Part shown: positions 5,693-13,600 of the stretch, piece after piece
How the letters are laid out: each line of letters starts with the position of its first letter
Numbering within the stretch: position 1 is the first letter of the stretch
Source of the DNA: DAIDKA01 sp049792815
GTDB taxonomy: Bacteria; Pseudomonadota; Gammaproteobacteria; Steroidobacterales; Steroidobacteraceae
Direction: 5' to 3'
DNA length: 14,575 nt
NCBI GenBank assembly: GCA_049792815.1
Contig: JBARBG010000007.1
Location: 1-14,575, forward strand
Made by a program: the position numbers and the translations under genes
Notes under the pieces: model-generated
Told to the model about the DNA's origin: nothing
What the model saw: only the letters and a program-made list of their open reading frames with translations
Database searches by the model: none

Positions 5693-7492
5693 TCAGCATG
5701 CCCCGGCGGCCAACCGTGCCGAGCTGGCCGGTTGCTCCGCAATAGCCGATGTCTGGCGAGTGAGGCCGACGTGCCGTTCCAACAAGGTGAAGTACAACTC
5801 CTGAGACCTGCGCGAAGTCAGGTTATGATCGGCATCGTCCATAATCCGCAGCTGAAAATTCTCAAGCTTGGCCAGTCTTCGTCCGCCACGGCCGCAGTAC
5901 AAGGCCAGCTCATCCAGGCCTTCGTCGCCGCTGCTGTAGATGAGCAGCACCTTGGTGCCACGTTCGGACAGCTGGCGGAAAAGAGTGAAAATTTGGGTGT
6001 GACCGACCTTCGCGCGGATGCTTTTTCCGAATAACGACATCAGACTCACCGCCGCGCGACGCAGTAGTCGACCCGCAATCATCTCGGCAATGGCGATAAC
6101 GTGAACTCTGCCGCGTGCCAGCCTCCGCCAGACGTCAATACTCACGATATTCGACCAGTACCAGCCTGTGGACCGAATTGTCTTGCGCCTCCCATAGTCA
6201 GCCGGTTCCATCGGGTCGCAAACAAAGCGGGTCATGTTGATCATCGCGAGTCCGGTTACACGCTTATCCTCGACTGCCGTATGGAAGCTCAGATGGGCTC
6301 CGGCACTGTGGCCCACCAGCGTTATCTGTTCGTAGTCGAGTTGATGCAACCAATCCAGTGCCGCCTTAACGTCCGCGACGGACTCGCGCGCGTAGAGCTG
6401 TTGTTCCGGACGGCCGGGGGCGGTCGCGCTGTCGCCAACCCCTGAGATGTCCATGCGCAGTGAGGCGACACCCTGAGCGGCGAGCCTTCGAGCCAGAGAT
6501 ACATAGGTCCGCGCCCAACCAATGTGGCGATTGAGGCCGTGATTCACGATCAGGACGGCGGATCGTGGAATGCAGAATCGCGGCATACAATGGATGGCAA
6601 AAAGACCTTCATCGGGACCGAACTGCACCGGTTCCTCACGCCACTCGCTGGACACAAGCCTGGAGGAGCCAAGGCGGAAGCGGACAGCGCGACCGGGTGG
6701 TGCATCGGCCCTAAGCCAGGCGACCAGTCCGGCGAAGGCGTCCTGTGGAAGAGCCGCGAGACTTGAATTCCATTGCATGGAGGCGAAACCGGGCAGGATG
6801 CCGACCGAGACGTCGGCGCCCAAGGTGCGCAGGAACTCGCCCAGGCGCCGGTCTGCCGGGGAATTTGATCGGCCCAGCAGCAGCACTCGTGGCGCCGGAC
6901 TTTGGGTCAGGGCTCGCAGATCAAGGCGCCGCAGATCCCTGATTGTCGCCATGCTCAGATGAAAGCCCGCTACATTCAGGCCGCCGCTGTCATCGGCCGA
7001 GGGCGATGGGAGCGCAGTCTCAGGTTCGCCAGATTGTGCTTCGAAGGACCGCAACGCCCTCGCTTCCCGAACATAGGCGCTTCCGGAGACCACCGGCCCC
7101 ACCAGCACCAGCGCCGCAATGTCGCCCAGCTGCGCAGCCACGTGTGCGGCCAACAGACCGCCGGCGCGAAAGCCAACCAGTATGACCTGCGTGACTGCGG
7201 CCTCCTCCCGCAGCCACTTAACCGCCTTCCTCACATTCGCCAGCCACGCCTGGACTGTGTCAGGGTCCGTCTCCGATCCGGCCGAATCGCCGGTACCGCG
7301 ATAGTCGAAGCGCAGCGCGGGCATGCCGGCCTCAGCAATGTTGCAGGCCAGGCGCCGCAAGAAGCGGTGCATCACGAGATCTTCGAGACCAATGGGCGAG
7401 CACAGAACCACCCCACGCTGGCTTGAGCCAGGATGCAGCCAGCACAAACAGTCATTGATGTAGAAGGGTTTCAAAGCGTGCCGCGGGGTCAT
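5693..7492 (-). CDS. Tandem alpha/beta-hydrolase, first active site degenerate
   Basis: A 599-residue protein made of two alpha/beta-hydrolase domains. Domain 1 (about 1-265) keeps the FDYRGTGDS loop, but its nucleophile elbow reads GFRAG, with R109 (codon 7166-7168) in place of Ser. Domain 2 (about 290-575) has an intact elbow GHSAG with S396, and plausible acid D523 (SSGDEG) and base H556 (DADHN). Domain 2 should therefore be the active esterase, thioesterase or acyltransferase, and domain 1 structural or for binding. The start at 7492 is chosen because the protein then begins MTPRHALKPFY; an ATG at 7501 is equally possible. It lies 29 bases after the small ORF and 19 before the carrier protein. 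In context it may release or transfer the carrier-bound product (inference). A stretch near 500-530 is basic and hydrophobic but not a clear membrane helix. Confidence 0.86.
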   Translation of the reverse strand: MTPRHALKPFYINDCLCWLHPGSSQRGVVLCSPIGLEDLVMHRFLRRLACNIAEAGMPALRFDYRGTGDSAGSETDPDTVQAWLANVRKAVKWLREEAAVTQVILVGFRAGGLLAAHVAAQLGDIAALVLVGPVVSGSAYVREARALRSFEAQSGEPETALPSPSADDSGGLNVAGFHLSMATIRDLRRLDLRALTQSPAPRVLLLGRSNSPADRRLGEFLRTLGADVSVGILPGFASMQWNSSLAALPQDAFAGLVAWLRADAPPGRAVRFRLGSSRLVSSEWREEPVQFGPDEGLFAIHCMPRFCIPRSAVLIVNHGLNRHIGWARTYVSLARRLAAQGVASLRMDISGVGDSATAPGRPEQQLYARESVADVKAALDWLHQLDYEQITLVGHSAGAHLSFHTAVEDKRVTGLAMINMTRFVCDPMEPADYGRRKTIRSTGWYWSNIVSIDVWRRLARGRVHVIAIAEMIAGRLLRRAAVSLMSLFGKSIRAKVGHTQIFTLFRQLSERGTKVLLIYSSGDEGLDELALYCGRGGRRLAKLENFQLRIMDDADHNLTSRRSQELYFTLLERHVGLTRQTSAIAEQPASSARLAAGAC

Positions 7493-7521
7493 GATTCCCA
7501 TCAGACCCGTGCACAGAGCCA

Positions 7522-7725
7522 CTAGGCGTGTTTGCGATCTGCTTGCGTGGTGGGTGCCACGTGCGCGTCCTGAGCGGCAGCATTGAGTGCATATTTCACG
7601 CGACGCTGATGCCAGGCCTGAAGACAACGTCGATTTCGCAGCTGCAGATAGTCGAGTATCTCGGGCTCGGCATTTTCAGATGCGAAATTCCGCGATCGTT
7701 CAATCAGGGTATTTCGATACGTCAT
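7522..7725 (-). CDS. Small ORF of unknown function, first in the operon
   Basis: A 67-codon reading frame beginning MTYRNTLIERSRNF. I do not recognise it. The product is basic and rich in Arg, Asn, Ala and Gln, with a central segment EILDYLQLRNRRCLQAW that could form an amphipathic helix. There is no signal peptide or membrane segment. GGGAG lies 8 bases before the ATG, inside a 13-base palindrome. The stop is 29 bases before the hydrolase start, so it fits as the leader gene of the carrier-protein operon. The same bases are also open as an N-terminal extension of the hydrolase frame, but that extension shows no hydrolase-like sequence. It could be a real small protein or a leader that affects translation downstream. 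Confidence 0.5.
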   Translation of the reverse strand: MTYRNTLIERSRNFASENAEPEILDYLQLRNRRCLQAWHQRRVKYALNAAAQDAHVAPTTQADRKHA

Positions 7726-7738
7726 CGGGAGTCTCCCG
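7726..7738. promoter_or_regulatory. Palindrome CGGGAG-T-CTCCCG abutting a start codon
   Basis: A perfect 13-base inverted repeat ends directly at the ATG of the small ORF (7725). On the minus strand its first half contains the GGGAG ribosome site. As RNA it could fold as a 4-base-pair stem with a 5-base loop and hide the ribosome site. As DNA it is a compact operator shape. Either role is inference. Confidence 0.35.
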
Positions 7739-7798
7739 TTTCCGTTCCCGAGCGCAATGATGACAGGCTTGCCCGCGCCTGCGATTCAGGGGAACCAC

Positions 7799-7804
7799 AT
7801 TAAA
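7799..7804 (-). promoter_or_regulatory. Candidate -10 element for the carrier-protein operon
   Basis: The minus strand reads TTTAAT, matching five of six bases of TATAAT, in the 128-base gap between the small ORF and the MipA-like gene. No good -35 hexamer lies at 16-18 bases. Transcription would begin near 7792, leaving a leader of about 65 bases before the ATG at 7725. It is the only AT-rich -10-like hexamer I found here with reasonable spacing. Confidence 0.2.
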
Positions 7805-7853
7805 TGGCGTAAGTCGCATCCTACAGCGTCATTAATATGAACCGGGTGGGCGT

Positions 7854-8717
7854 TCAGGGTCCGGATTCGAAGCGATATTCGAATGACAGGGCCAGCACGC
7901 GCTCGGTCTTTCTTTCGATTAGAGGGCTTCTCGCGGGTGTTCCGCGCACCTGGCTGATGGCCGAGTCGAGATTGATCAGCAGGTGCTTGCCGATGAACTT
8001 CGTGGCGCTGAAGCCGACTCCTGCGTGGCTGGTGCCGGCGCGTGTTATATCGTATTCGGGGTGGCCCGAGGTCATGGACTGCTGCTCGGTCACGCCGTAC
8101 AGGGTCTGCAGATAGTGCGCCGTGCCGAGCGTGATGGATGGGCCCGCGAACATGACGAAGCTTCTGGAGCTGCCCGGTAGCGGCAGATACACCGAGGCGT
8201 CTGCGACCGCGCCCTGCGCGCCCCCGATATACTGCCGGGCCGACACGCGCAGAATCATCGGAAATTTCCTGGAAAGCACCCAGGTGCCATAAAGTTTGCC
8301 AACCGGTGCGGCCTTTATGTCACCCATGCCATTCAGATTGGCGCCGTCCAGTTTTTCATCGCGACCCAGGTCGTACGTGAGCCCGATACCGACCTGGTAG
8401 TGAGCGCCGCGCAGAAAGTTGTAACCCAGCCCTTCGCCCGTGGAAAAGAAGGCGACATCGCGGTAGTAGACGTTGACGACGGGCCCGCCGGCCACTCGAT
8501 AGGCGCGGGCGCCTTCATAGGCCGGTTGAACTTCAGCCGCGGCGCCGGCAATGACGCGCCATTCGGGCAGGTTCGGTTCGAACAGCCGGGCGAGAATGAT
8601 GCCGCCATCGTACTGCCATTCCTGCAGCGGGGATTGGCTTTGGGCCTGTGCGGCGTGTGGCAGGCAGGCGATCAGTACGAGGGTCAAGGATGCAATCGAA
8701 CGCGTGATATTGGGCAT
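7854..8717 (-). CDS. MipA/OmpV-family outer membrane protein
   Basis: A 287-residue predicted outer membrane beta-barrel. Residues 1-25 form a signal peptide: a short basic start, a hydrophobic core SLTLVLIACL and a cleavage site after AQA. The mature part shows alternating beta strands, the family-typical segment around PAYEGARAYRVAGGPVVNV, glycine/tyrosine-rich strands, and a terminal strand ending ALSFEYRFESGP, near the C-terminal aromatic expected for barrel insertion. MipA in Escherichia coli is a scaffold for murein enzymes; many relatives have no assigned role. I chose the ATG at 8717 because it gives a clean signal peptide; the open frame extends 12 codons further upstream to 8753 without adding anything likely. 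GGAA lies 5 bases before this ATG. It is monocistronic by context, set off by the inverted-repeat region upstream and a 128-base gap downstream. Confidence 0.85.
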   Translation of the reverse strand: MPNITRSIASLTLVLIACLPHAAQAQSQSPLQEWQYDGGIILARLFEPNLPEWRVIAGAAAEVQPAYEGARAYRVAGGPVVNVYYRDVAFFSTGEGLGYNFLRGAHYQVGIGLTYDLGRDEKLDGANLNGMGDIKAAPVGKLYGTWVLSRKFPMILRVSARQYIGGAQGAVADASVYLPLPGSSRSFVMFAGPSITLGTAHYLQTLYGVTEQQSMTSGHPEYDITRAGTSHAGVGFSATKFIGKHLLINLDSAISQVRGTPARSPLIERKTERVLALSFEYRFESGP

Positions 8718-8770
8718 TGTGGTTCCGATTGCGAGAACAGGACGGTGAGTCAACTCGAGCGGCGGTGTTT

Positions 8771-8848
8771 TACATCCGCGAGCTAAGCAGCCTCAGCTTA
8801 GCGCTGAGCAGCGCCGGACCCACGCGGCAAAGTCCCGCAGCGGATGTA
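8771..8848. repeat. Nested inverted repeats between two genes
   Basis: TACATCCGC (8771-8779) and GCGGATGTA (8840-8848) are perfect 9-base inverted arms 60 bases apart. Inside them are further short inverted repeats that compete with each other: GCTAAG/CTTAGC (8782-8787 and 8797-8802), CTCAGC/GCTGAG (8792-8797 and 8803-8808) and GCGCTG/CAGCGC (8801-8814). The block fills the gap between the end of the hybrid kinase gene and the start of the MipA-like gene. It could be a bidirectional or Rho-assisted termination structure, a structured RNA leader of the MipA-like gene, or a small repeat element. No T-run follows the hairpins, so a classical intrinsic terminator is unlikely. Confidence 0.5.
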
Positions 8849-8863
8849 GGAGCAGGCTGATGG

Positions 8864-10645
8864 CTAGGGGACGTGCGCCAGCAGTTCATCCAATACCTGA
8901 GGATCGACGGGCTTGGTGAGATGACTGTCGAAACCCGCCTCATGTGATCGGCGGCGGTCCGACTCCTGCCCCCAGCCGGTCAGAGCCACCAGGACCATGG
9001 TGCGGCCCCACGGTTCGCCGCGGATGCGGCGCGCCACCTCGTAGCCGTTGGCGTAAGGCATGCCGATGTCGAGCAGGGCGACGTCCGGCCGGTGGCGCTC
9101 GGCGCTCAGCCAGGCATCGCTGCCATCCTGGGCGCGAAATACCTCGTGTCCGTTCAGCGACAGGAGCGTCGCCAGACTCTCGCGGGCATCCGGGTTGTCA
9201 TCGGCGACGAGAATCCGGCGCTGCGTGACCGGCGTCGCTGGCGCATCGGGGGGCTCCAGCTGTGCAGCGCAGTCCGTTGCGCCATGGTCCGCTGCATCCT
9301 CAGCGATGCTGCGTTCGATGGAAACCGGAAGCCGGATGACGAATTCGCTGCCCTTGCCGGGGCCGTCGCTGTAGGCCTTCACCGTGCCACCATGCATTTC
9401 CACCATTTGCTGCACCAGGGCCAATCCGATCCCCAAGCCGCCCTGGGGCCGGCTCCTTCTCTGGTCGAGCTGGGTGAACAGGTCGAAGATGCGAGGCAGT
9501 ACTTCGGGCACGATGCCGATGCCATTATCGCTCACCGATATCTCGACATTGCGCTGGCGGCGTCGCGCGCGCAGGGCAATTCGACCGCCGCTATCGGTGT
9601 ATTTGGCGGCATTGCCCAGCACATTGCCCAGGGCCTGCGTCAGGCGCATCGGATCCCCGTAGATGACCAGTGAGGGATTGGGGATTTCGACCTCGAGGGT
9701 ATGTCCTTGCCGCTCGATCGCCGGCGCTATGGTTTCCACGGCACGATCGATCAGTTCCCGCAGCTCGACTCGCCGGCGATTCAGGTTGATCTTGCCACTC
9801 GTGATCCGCGAAACATCCAGCAGGTCATCGACCAGTCGCGACAGCTGCATGAGCTGCCGATCGATGATGTCGCGCGACATCACCAGCTGCGCGTCGTCGA
9901 CGTCCTTCAGTTTCATCAGGTGCACGGCATTGCGGATGGGGGCCAGGGGGTTGCGCAGTTCGTGCGCCAGCATCGCCAGGAACTCATCCTTGTGGCGATC
10001 GGCCTCCTTGAGAGCCTCCTCCGCCCGCGACCGCTCGGCGACCTCGGCCTGCAGTGCGAGGTTGGCGCGCGCCAGGCTCGCGTTGGCCTGTTGCAGGCTC
10101 TCATTGAGGGCGTGCAGTTCCCGGGTCTTCTCCGCCTGCAGGGCCGTATTCGCCTCGGCGAGCTGTTCATTGGCGAAGGCCAGGTGACGGTTCAGGGCCA
10201 CAAGTTCCCGACGTTTGCAATACAGTTCGACCAGTACCGCCACCTTGCTGCGCAGGATTTCGGGCACCACCGGCACGGACACGTAGTCCACGGCGCCGAC
10301 CTTGTAGCCGCGCAGCCGATCCAGGTCGGACATGTGCACGCCGGTTACAAAGATGATTGGTGTGCGCTCGAAGCGCGGATGTTCATGAATCAGGCGCGCG
10401 GCCTCGAAACCGTCCATGTCCGGCATGCTGACGTCGAGCAGCACCACCGCGAACTCTTCGCGCATCAGCTTATCGAGGGCCTCCAGGCCCGAGGACACGC
10501 ACACCAGGTTCTGGTTCAGGTCATTCAGTACTGACTGGTAGGTCAGAAGGCGTGCCGGCTGGTCATCCACCAGCAGGATGTTGACCTTGTCCGCGCCGCT
10601 GCCTGCGGGACGGGATGCCGGGTCCTGAATCAGCGATGCAGCCAT
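8864..10645 (-). CDS. Hybrid histidine kinase REC-coiled coil-HisKA-HATPase-REC
   Basis: A 593-residue soluble protein. An N-terminal receiver (about 20-135) has D71 (VLLDVSMPDMDG), but the usual conserved Lys position reads DYVSVPVV with Val. A long heptad-like coiled coil (about 140-220, rich in Leu/Ala/Glu/Gln) leads to HisKA with H228 in LAHELRNPL, then the ATPase with N345 (GNVLGNAAKYT), D373 in DNGIG and GGLGIGLAL. The C-terminal receiver has D526 (LLDIGMP) and K578 (LTKPVD). No membrane segment or DNA-binding domain is seen. The ATG at 10645 overlaps the end of the upstream hybrid kinase gene by 16 bases. An open frame back to 10720 exists but adds no domain and overlaps more. The pair is probably one transcript and one phosphorelay module. 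Confidence 0.92.
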   Translation of the reverse strand: MAASLIQDPASRPAGSGADKVNILLVDDQPARLLTYQSVLNDLNQNLVCVSSGLEALDKLMREEFAVVLLDVSMPDMDGFEAARLIHEHPRFERTPIIFVTGVHMSDLDRLRGYKVGAVDYVSVPVVPEILRSKVAVLVELYCKRRELVALNRHLAFANEQLAEANTALQAEKTRELHALNESLQQANASLARANLALQAEVAERSRAEEALKEADRHKDEFLAMLAHELRNPLAPIRNAVHLMKLKDVDDAQLVMSRDIIDRQLMQLSRLVDDLLDVSRITSGKINLNRRRVELRELIDRAVETIAPAIERQGHTLEVEIPNPSLVIYGDPMRLTQALGNVLGNAAKYTDSGGRIALRARRRQRNVEISVSDNGIGIVPEVLPRIFDLFTQLDQRRSRPQGGLGIGLALVQQMVEMHGGTVKAYSDGPGKGSEFVIRLPVSIERSIAEDAADHGATDCAAQLEPPDAPATPVTQRRILVADDNPDARESLATLLSLNGHEVFRAQDGSDAWLSAERHRPDVALLDIGMPYANGYEVARRIRGEPWGRTMVLVALTGWGQESDRRRSHEAGFDSHLTKPVDPQVLDELLAHVP

Positions 10646-13600
10646 AGGCGCACCAGCGACAGCAGTTGGTCGGTATTGACGGGTTTTGCCACGTAGTCCG
10701 AGGCGCCAGCTTCCAGGCACTTCTCGCGATCCCCCTTCATGGCCTTGGCCGTCAGCGCGATGATGGGCAGCATCCGCAAATCCGGCTGCTGGCGAATCCG
10801 GCGCATGATCTCGTAGCCGTCCATCTCGGGCATCATCACGTCCATGAGGACCAGCGACAGGTCCTCGGTGTTTTCGACCAGGTCGATGGCCTCCTGGCCA
10901 TTGGTGGCGGTGATGACCTGCATGCGATGTCGCTCGAGCAGGCTGTTCAGGGCGAAGATGTTGCGGATGTCGTCATCCACGACCAGCACCTTGCGACCCG
11001 CGAGAGGCTCATCACTTTCATGAAGTGCCTGCAGCATGGCCTGCTTGGAGGCCGGCAGATCGGCCACGACACGGTGCAGGAACAGCGCGGTTTCATCCAG
11101 CAGCCGCTCTGGCGAGCGCACGCCCTTCAGGACGATGCTCTTGGCGCTCTTCTTGAGGCGATTCTCCTCAGCATCAGAGAGGTCGCGCCCCGTGAAGACG
11201 ATGATCGGCAGGCGCCGCAGCGCCGGATCCGACTGGATTTCCTCCAGCAGCTCGAACCCGGACACGTCCGGCAACCGCAGATCCAGCACCACGCAATCGA
11301 TCTGAGTGTTGCGCATGATCTGCAGCGCCGCGGCGCCGGTGGTCGCGGTACTGATCTCAATGTCCGTATGACCCAGCAGTTCGGTGACGCTCATCTGCTC
11401 GGCCGGGTCGTCCTCGACCACCAGCAGGCGTCGTACCTTTGAGGTCGTGAACTCCTTGAGGCGATCCAGCGCCGACTCCAGTTCCTCGGTGGTGCTGGTC
11501 TTGGTCAGGAAGGCAAACGCGCCGCGCTCCAATCCATACTGGCGCTCGTCTTCGACGGTGAGGATCTGCACCGGAATGTGACGCGTCTCGCTGCTGCGTT
11601 TCAATTGGTTAAGGACGGTCCAGCCGAGCATGTCGGGCAGGAACACATCCAAGGACACGGCCGCCAGCGGGTACTTGCGGGCAAAGATGAGGGCGTCGGC
11701 GCCGGTGCGCGCCAGCAATACCTTGAAGCCCCGTTCCTTGGCGAGGTTCACCAGCACCCGCGCATAGTGCGGGTCATCCTCGACGATCAGCAGGATGGGC
11801 TCGCCGCTGTCCAGATTGTCCCGGTCATCAGGGATCTCCTCGGCACGCACGGCGGGCAGCACCACCGGTTGGAATGCCGGCTGCGCACTCTTCGGCGCCG
11901 CGGTAGTCTGCAGAATTCCGCGGGAGTAGGCCGCGCCCACATAGTGCAGCGGCAGATACAGCGTGAAGGTGCTGCCACTGCCAGCCACACTGCTCAGGCG
12001 GATCTCCCCTCCCAGAAGGTGCGCCAGCTCGCGGCTGATGGCCAGTCCCAGTCCGGTGCCGCCATACTTGCGGGAGGTTCCGGCATCGGCCTGCTGGAAG
12101 GCTTCGAAAATGATGCGCTGCTTTTCCGGCGGGATGCCGATGCCGGTGTCGCTGACCGAGAATTCCACCACGATCGGCACCTGGCTCAAGGTCGGGTGCT
12201 CGGGTGCCCAGCCGCCGCTGGCGATGCCCACACGGATGCGTACACCCCCGTGTTCGGTGAACTTGAAGGCGTTGGACAGCAGGTTCTTCAGAACCTGCAG
12301 CAGGCGCTTGGAGTCGGTGGTAATGGCGCGGCCCAGGCGGTGATCGAAGTCCGCCGTGAAGGAGAGCTTGCGGGCCTCGGCCTCATGACGGAAGTTGCGT
12401 TCGATGGTCTCGCGCAGATGGGTGAACTGCAGGTCCTCGCACTCCACCGTCACCGTTCCGGACTCGATCTTCGACAGGTCCAGAATGTCGCTGATCAGGT
12501 TGAGCAGGTCCGTCCCGGCCCCGTGAATGGTGTTCGCGAATTCCACCTGCCGGTTGCTCAAGTTGCCGTCGGCGTTTTCCGCCAGTTGCTGTCCCAGTAT
12601 CAGGATGCTGTTCAGCGGCGTACGCAGTTCGTGCGACATGTTGGCCAGGAATTCGGACTTGTAGCGCGAGGTGAGGGCAAGCTCGGCGGCCTTGTCCTCC
12701 AGTGCCCGGCGTGCCAGTTCGATTTCCTGGTTCTTGCGCTCGACCTCGGCGTTCTGTTCGGCCAGCAGTTTCGCCTTGTTGGCAAGCTCCTCATTGGTCT
12801 GCTGCAGCTCGGTCTGCTGGGCCTGAAGTTCGCCGGCCAGCTGTTGGGATTGGGTCAACAGGCCCTCGGTACGCATCGTGGTTTCGATGGTATTGAGCAC
12901 CACGCCGATGATGCTGCCGGTGAGCTGTTCGAGGAAGGCCAGATGCGAGGCCGTGAAGCCGCCCAGCGAGGCCAGTTCCATGACCGCCTTGACATGGCCC
13001 TCGTAAAGGATGGGCAGGACGATCACATTGCGCGGCCGCAGGTTGGTGAGGCCGCTTGAAATGTGGATGGAATCCTCCGGCACGTCCGTGATCAGCAGGC
13101 GCTGACGATCGGCGGCGGCCTGGCCGACCAGGCCCTGGCCGATGGCATAGCGGCGCGGACCGGCATTGCCGGCCTCATCGGCATAGGCGGCGAGTTCGTG
13201 CAGATGCGCCCCGTCGGCGGCGTTGTCCATCACATACACGATGCCCTGCTGGGCATTGACGAGCGGGGCGAGCTCCGACAGCAGCAGCTTGCCGACGGTG
13301 ACGAGATCGCGCTGCCCCTGCATCATGCGGCTGAACTTGGCGAGATTGGTCTTCAGCCAGTCCTGCTCATTGTTGCGCTCCGTCGTGGCCCGCAGGTTGC
13401 CGATCATGGCGTTGATGTTGTCCTTGAGCTCGGACACTTCGCCGCGCGCCTCGACCTGAATGGAACGGGTCAGATCGCCCTTGGTGACGGCGGTGGCCAC
13501 TTCGGCGATGGCACGCACCTGGTTGGTGAGATTGGCCGCGAGCAGGTTGACGTTCGCCGTGAGGTCCTTCCAGGTGCCTGCCGCGCCGGGCACGTGCGCC

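Noticed and set aside
7493..7627. 45-residue N-terminal extension of the hydrolase
   Set aside because: The extension is Cys/Ser/Arg-rich with no hydrolase or signal-peptide character, and it overlaps the small ORF. A start at 7492 or 7501 gives a normal N terminus.
8781..8814. Intrinsic terminator for the hybrid kinase operon
   Set aside because: Hairpins are present, but no run of T follows on the relevant strand, so I list the block as inverted repeats only.
9701..10534. 277-codon open frame on the plus strand
   Set aside because: It is antisense to the second hybrid kinase and explained by codon bias; no recognisable motif.
10646..10720. 25-residue N-terminal extension of the second hybrid kinase
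   Set aside because: It would lie inside the last receiver of the upstream kinase and adds no domain. The ATG at 10645 gives a 16-base overlap typical of coupled genes.
11578..13059. 493-codon open frame on the plus strand
   Set aside because: It lies wholly antisense to the hybrid kinase, whose domains are unmistakable. Its translation shows no family motifs and reads as a high-GC shadow.
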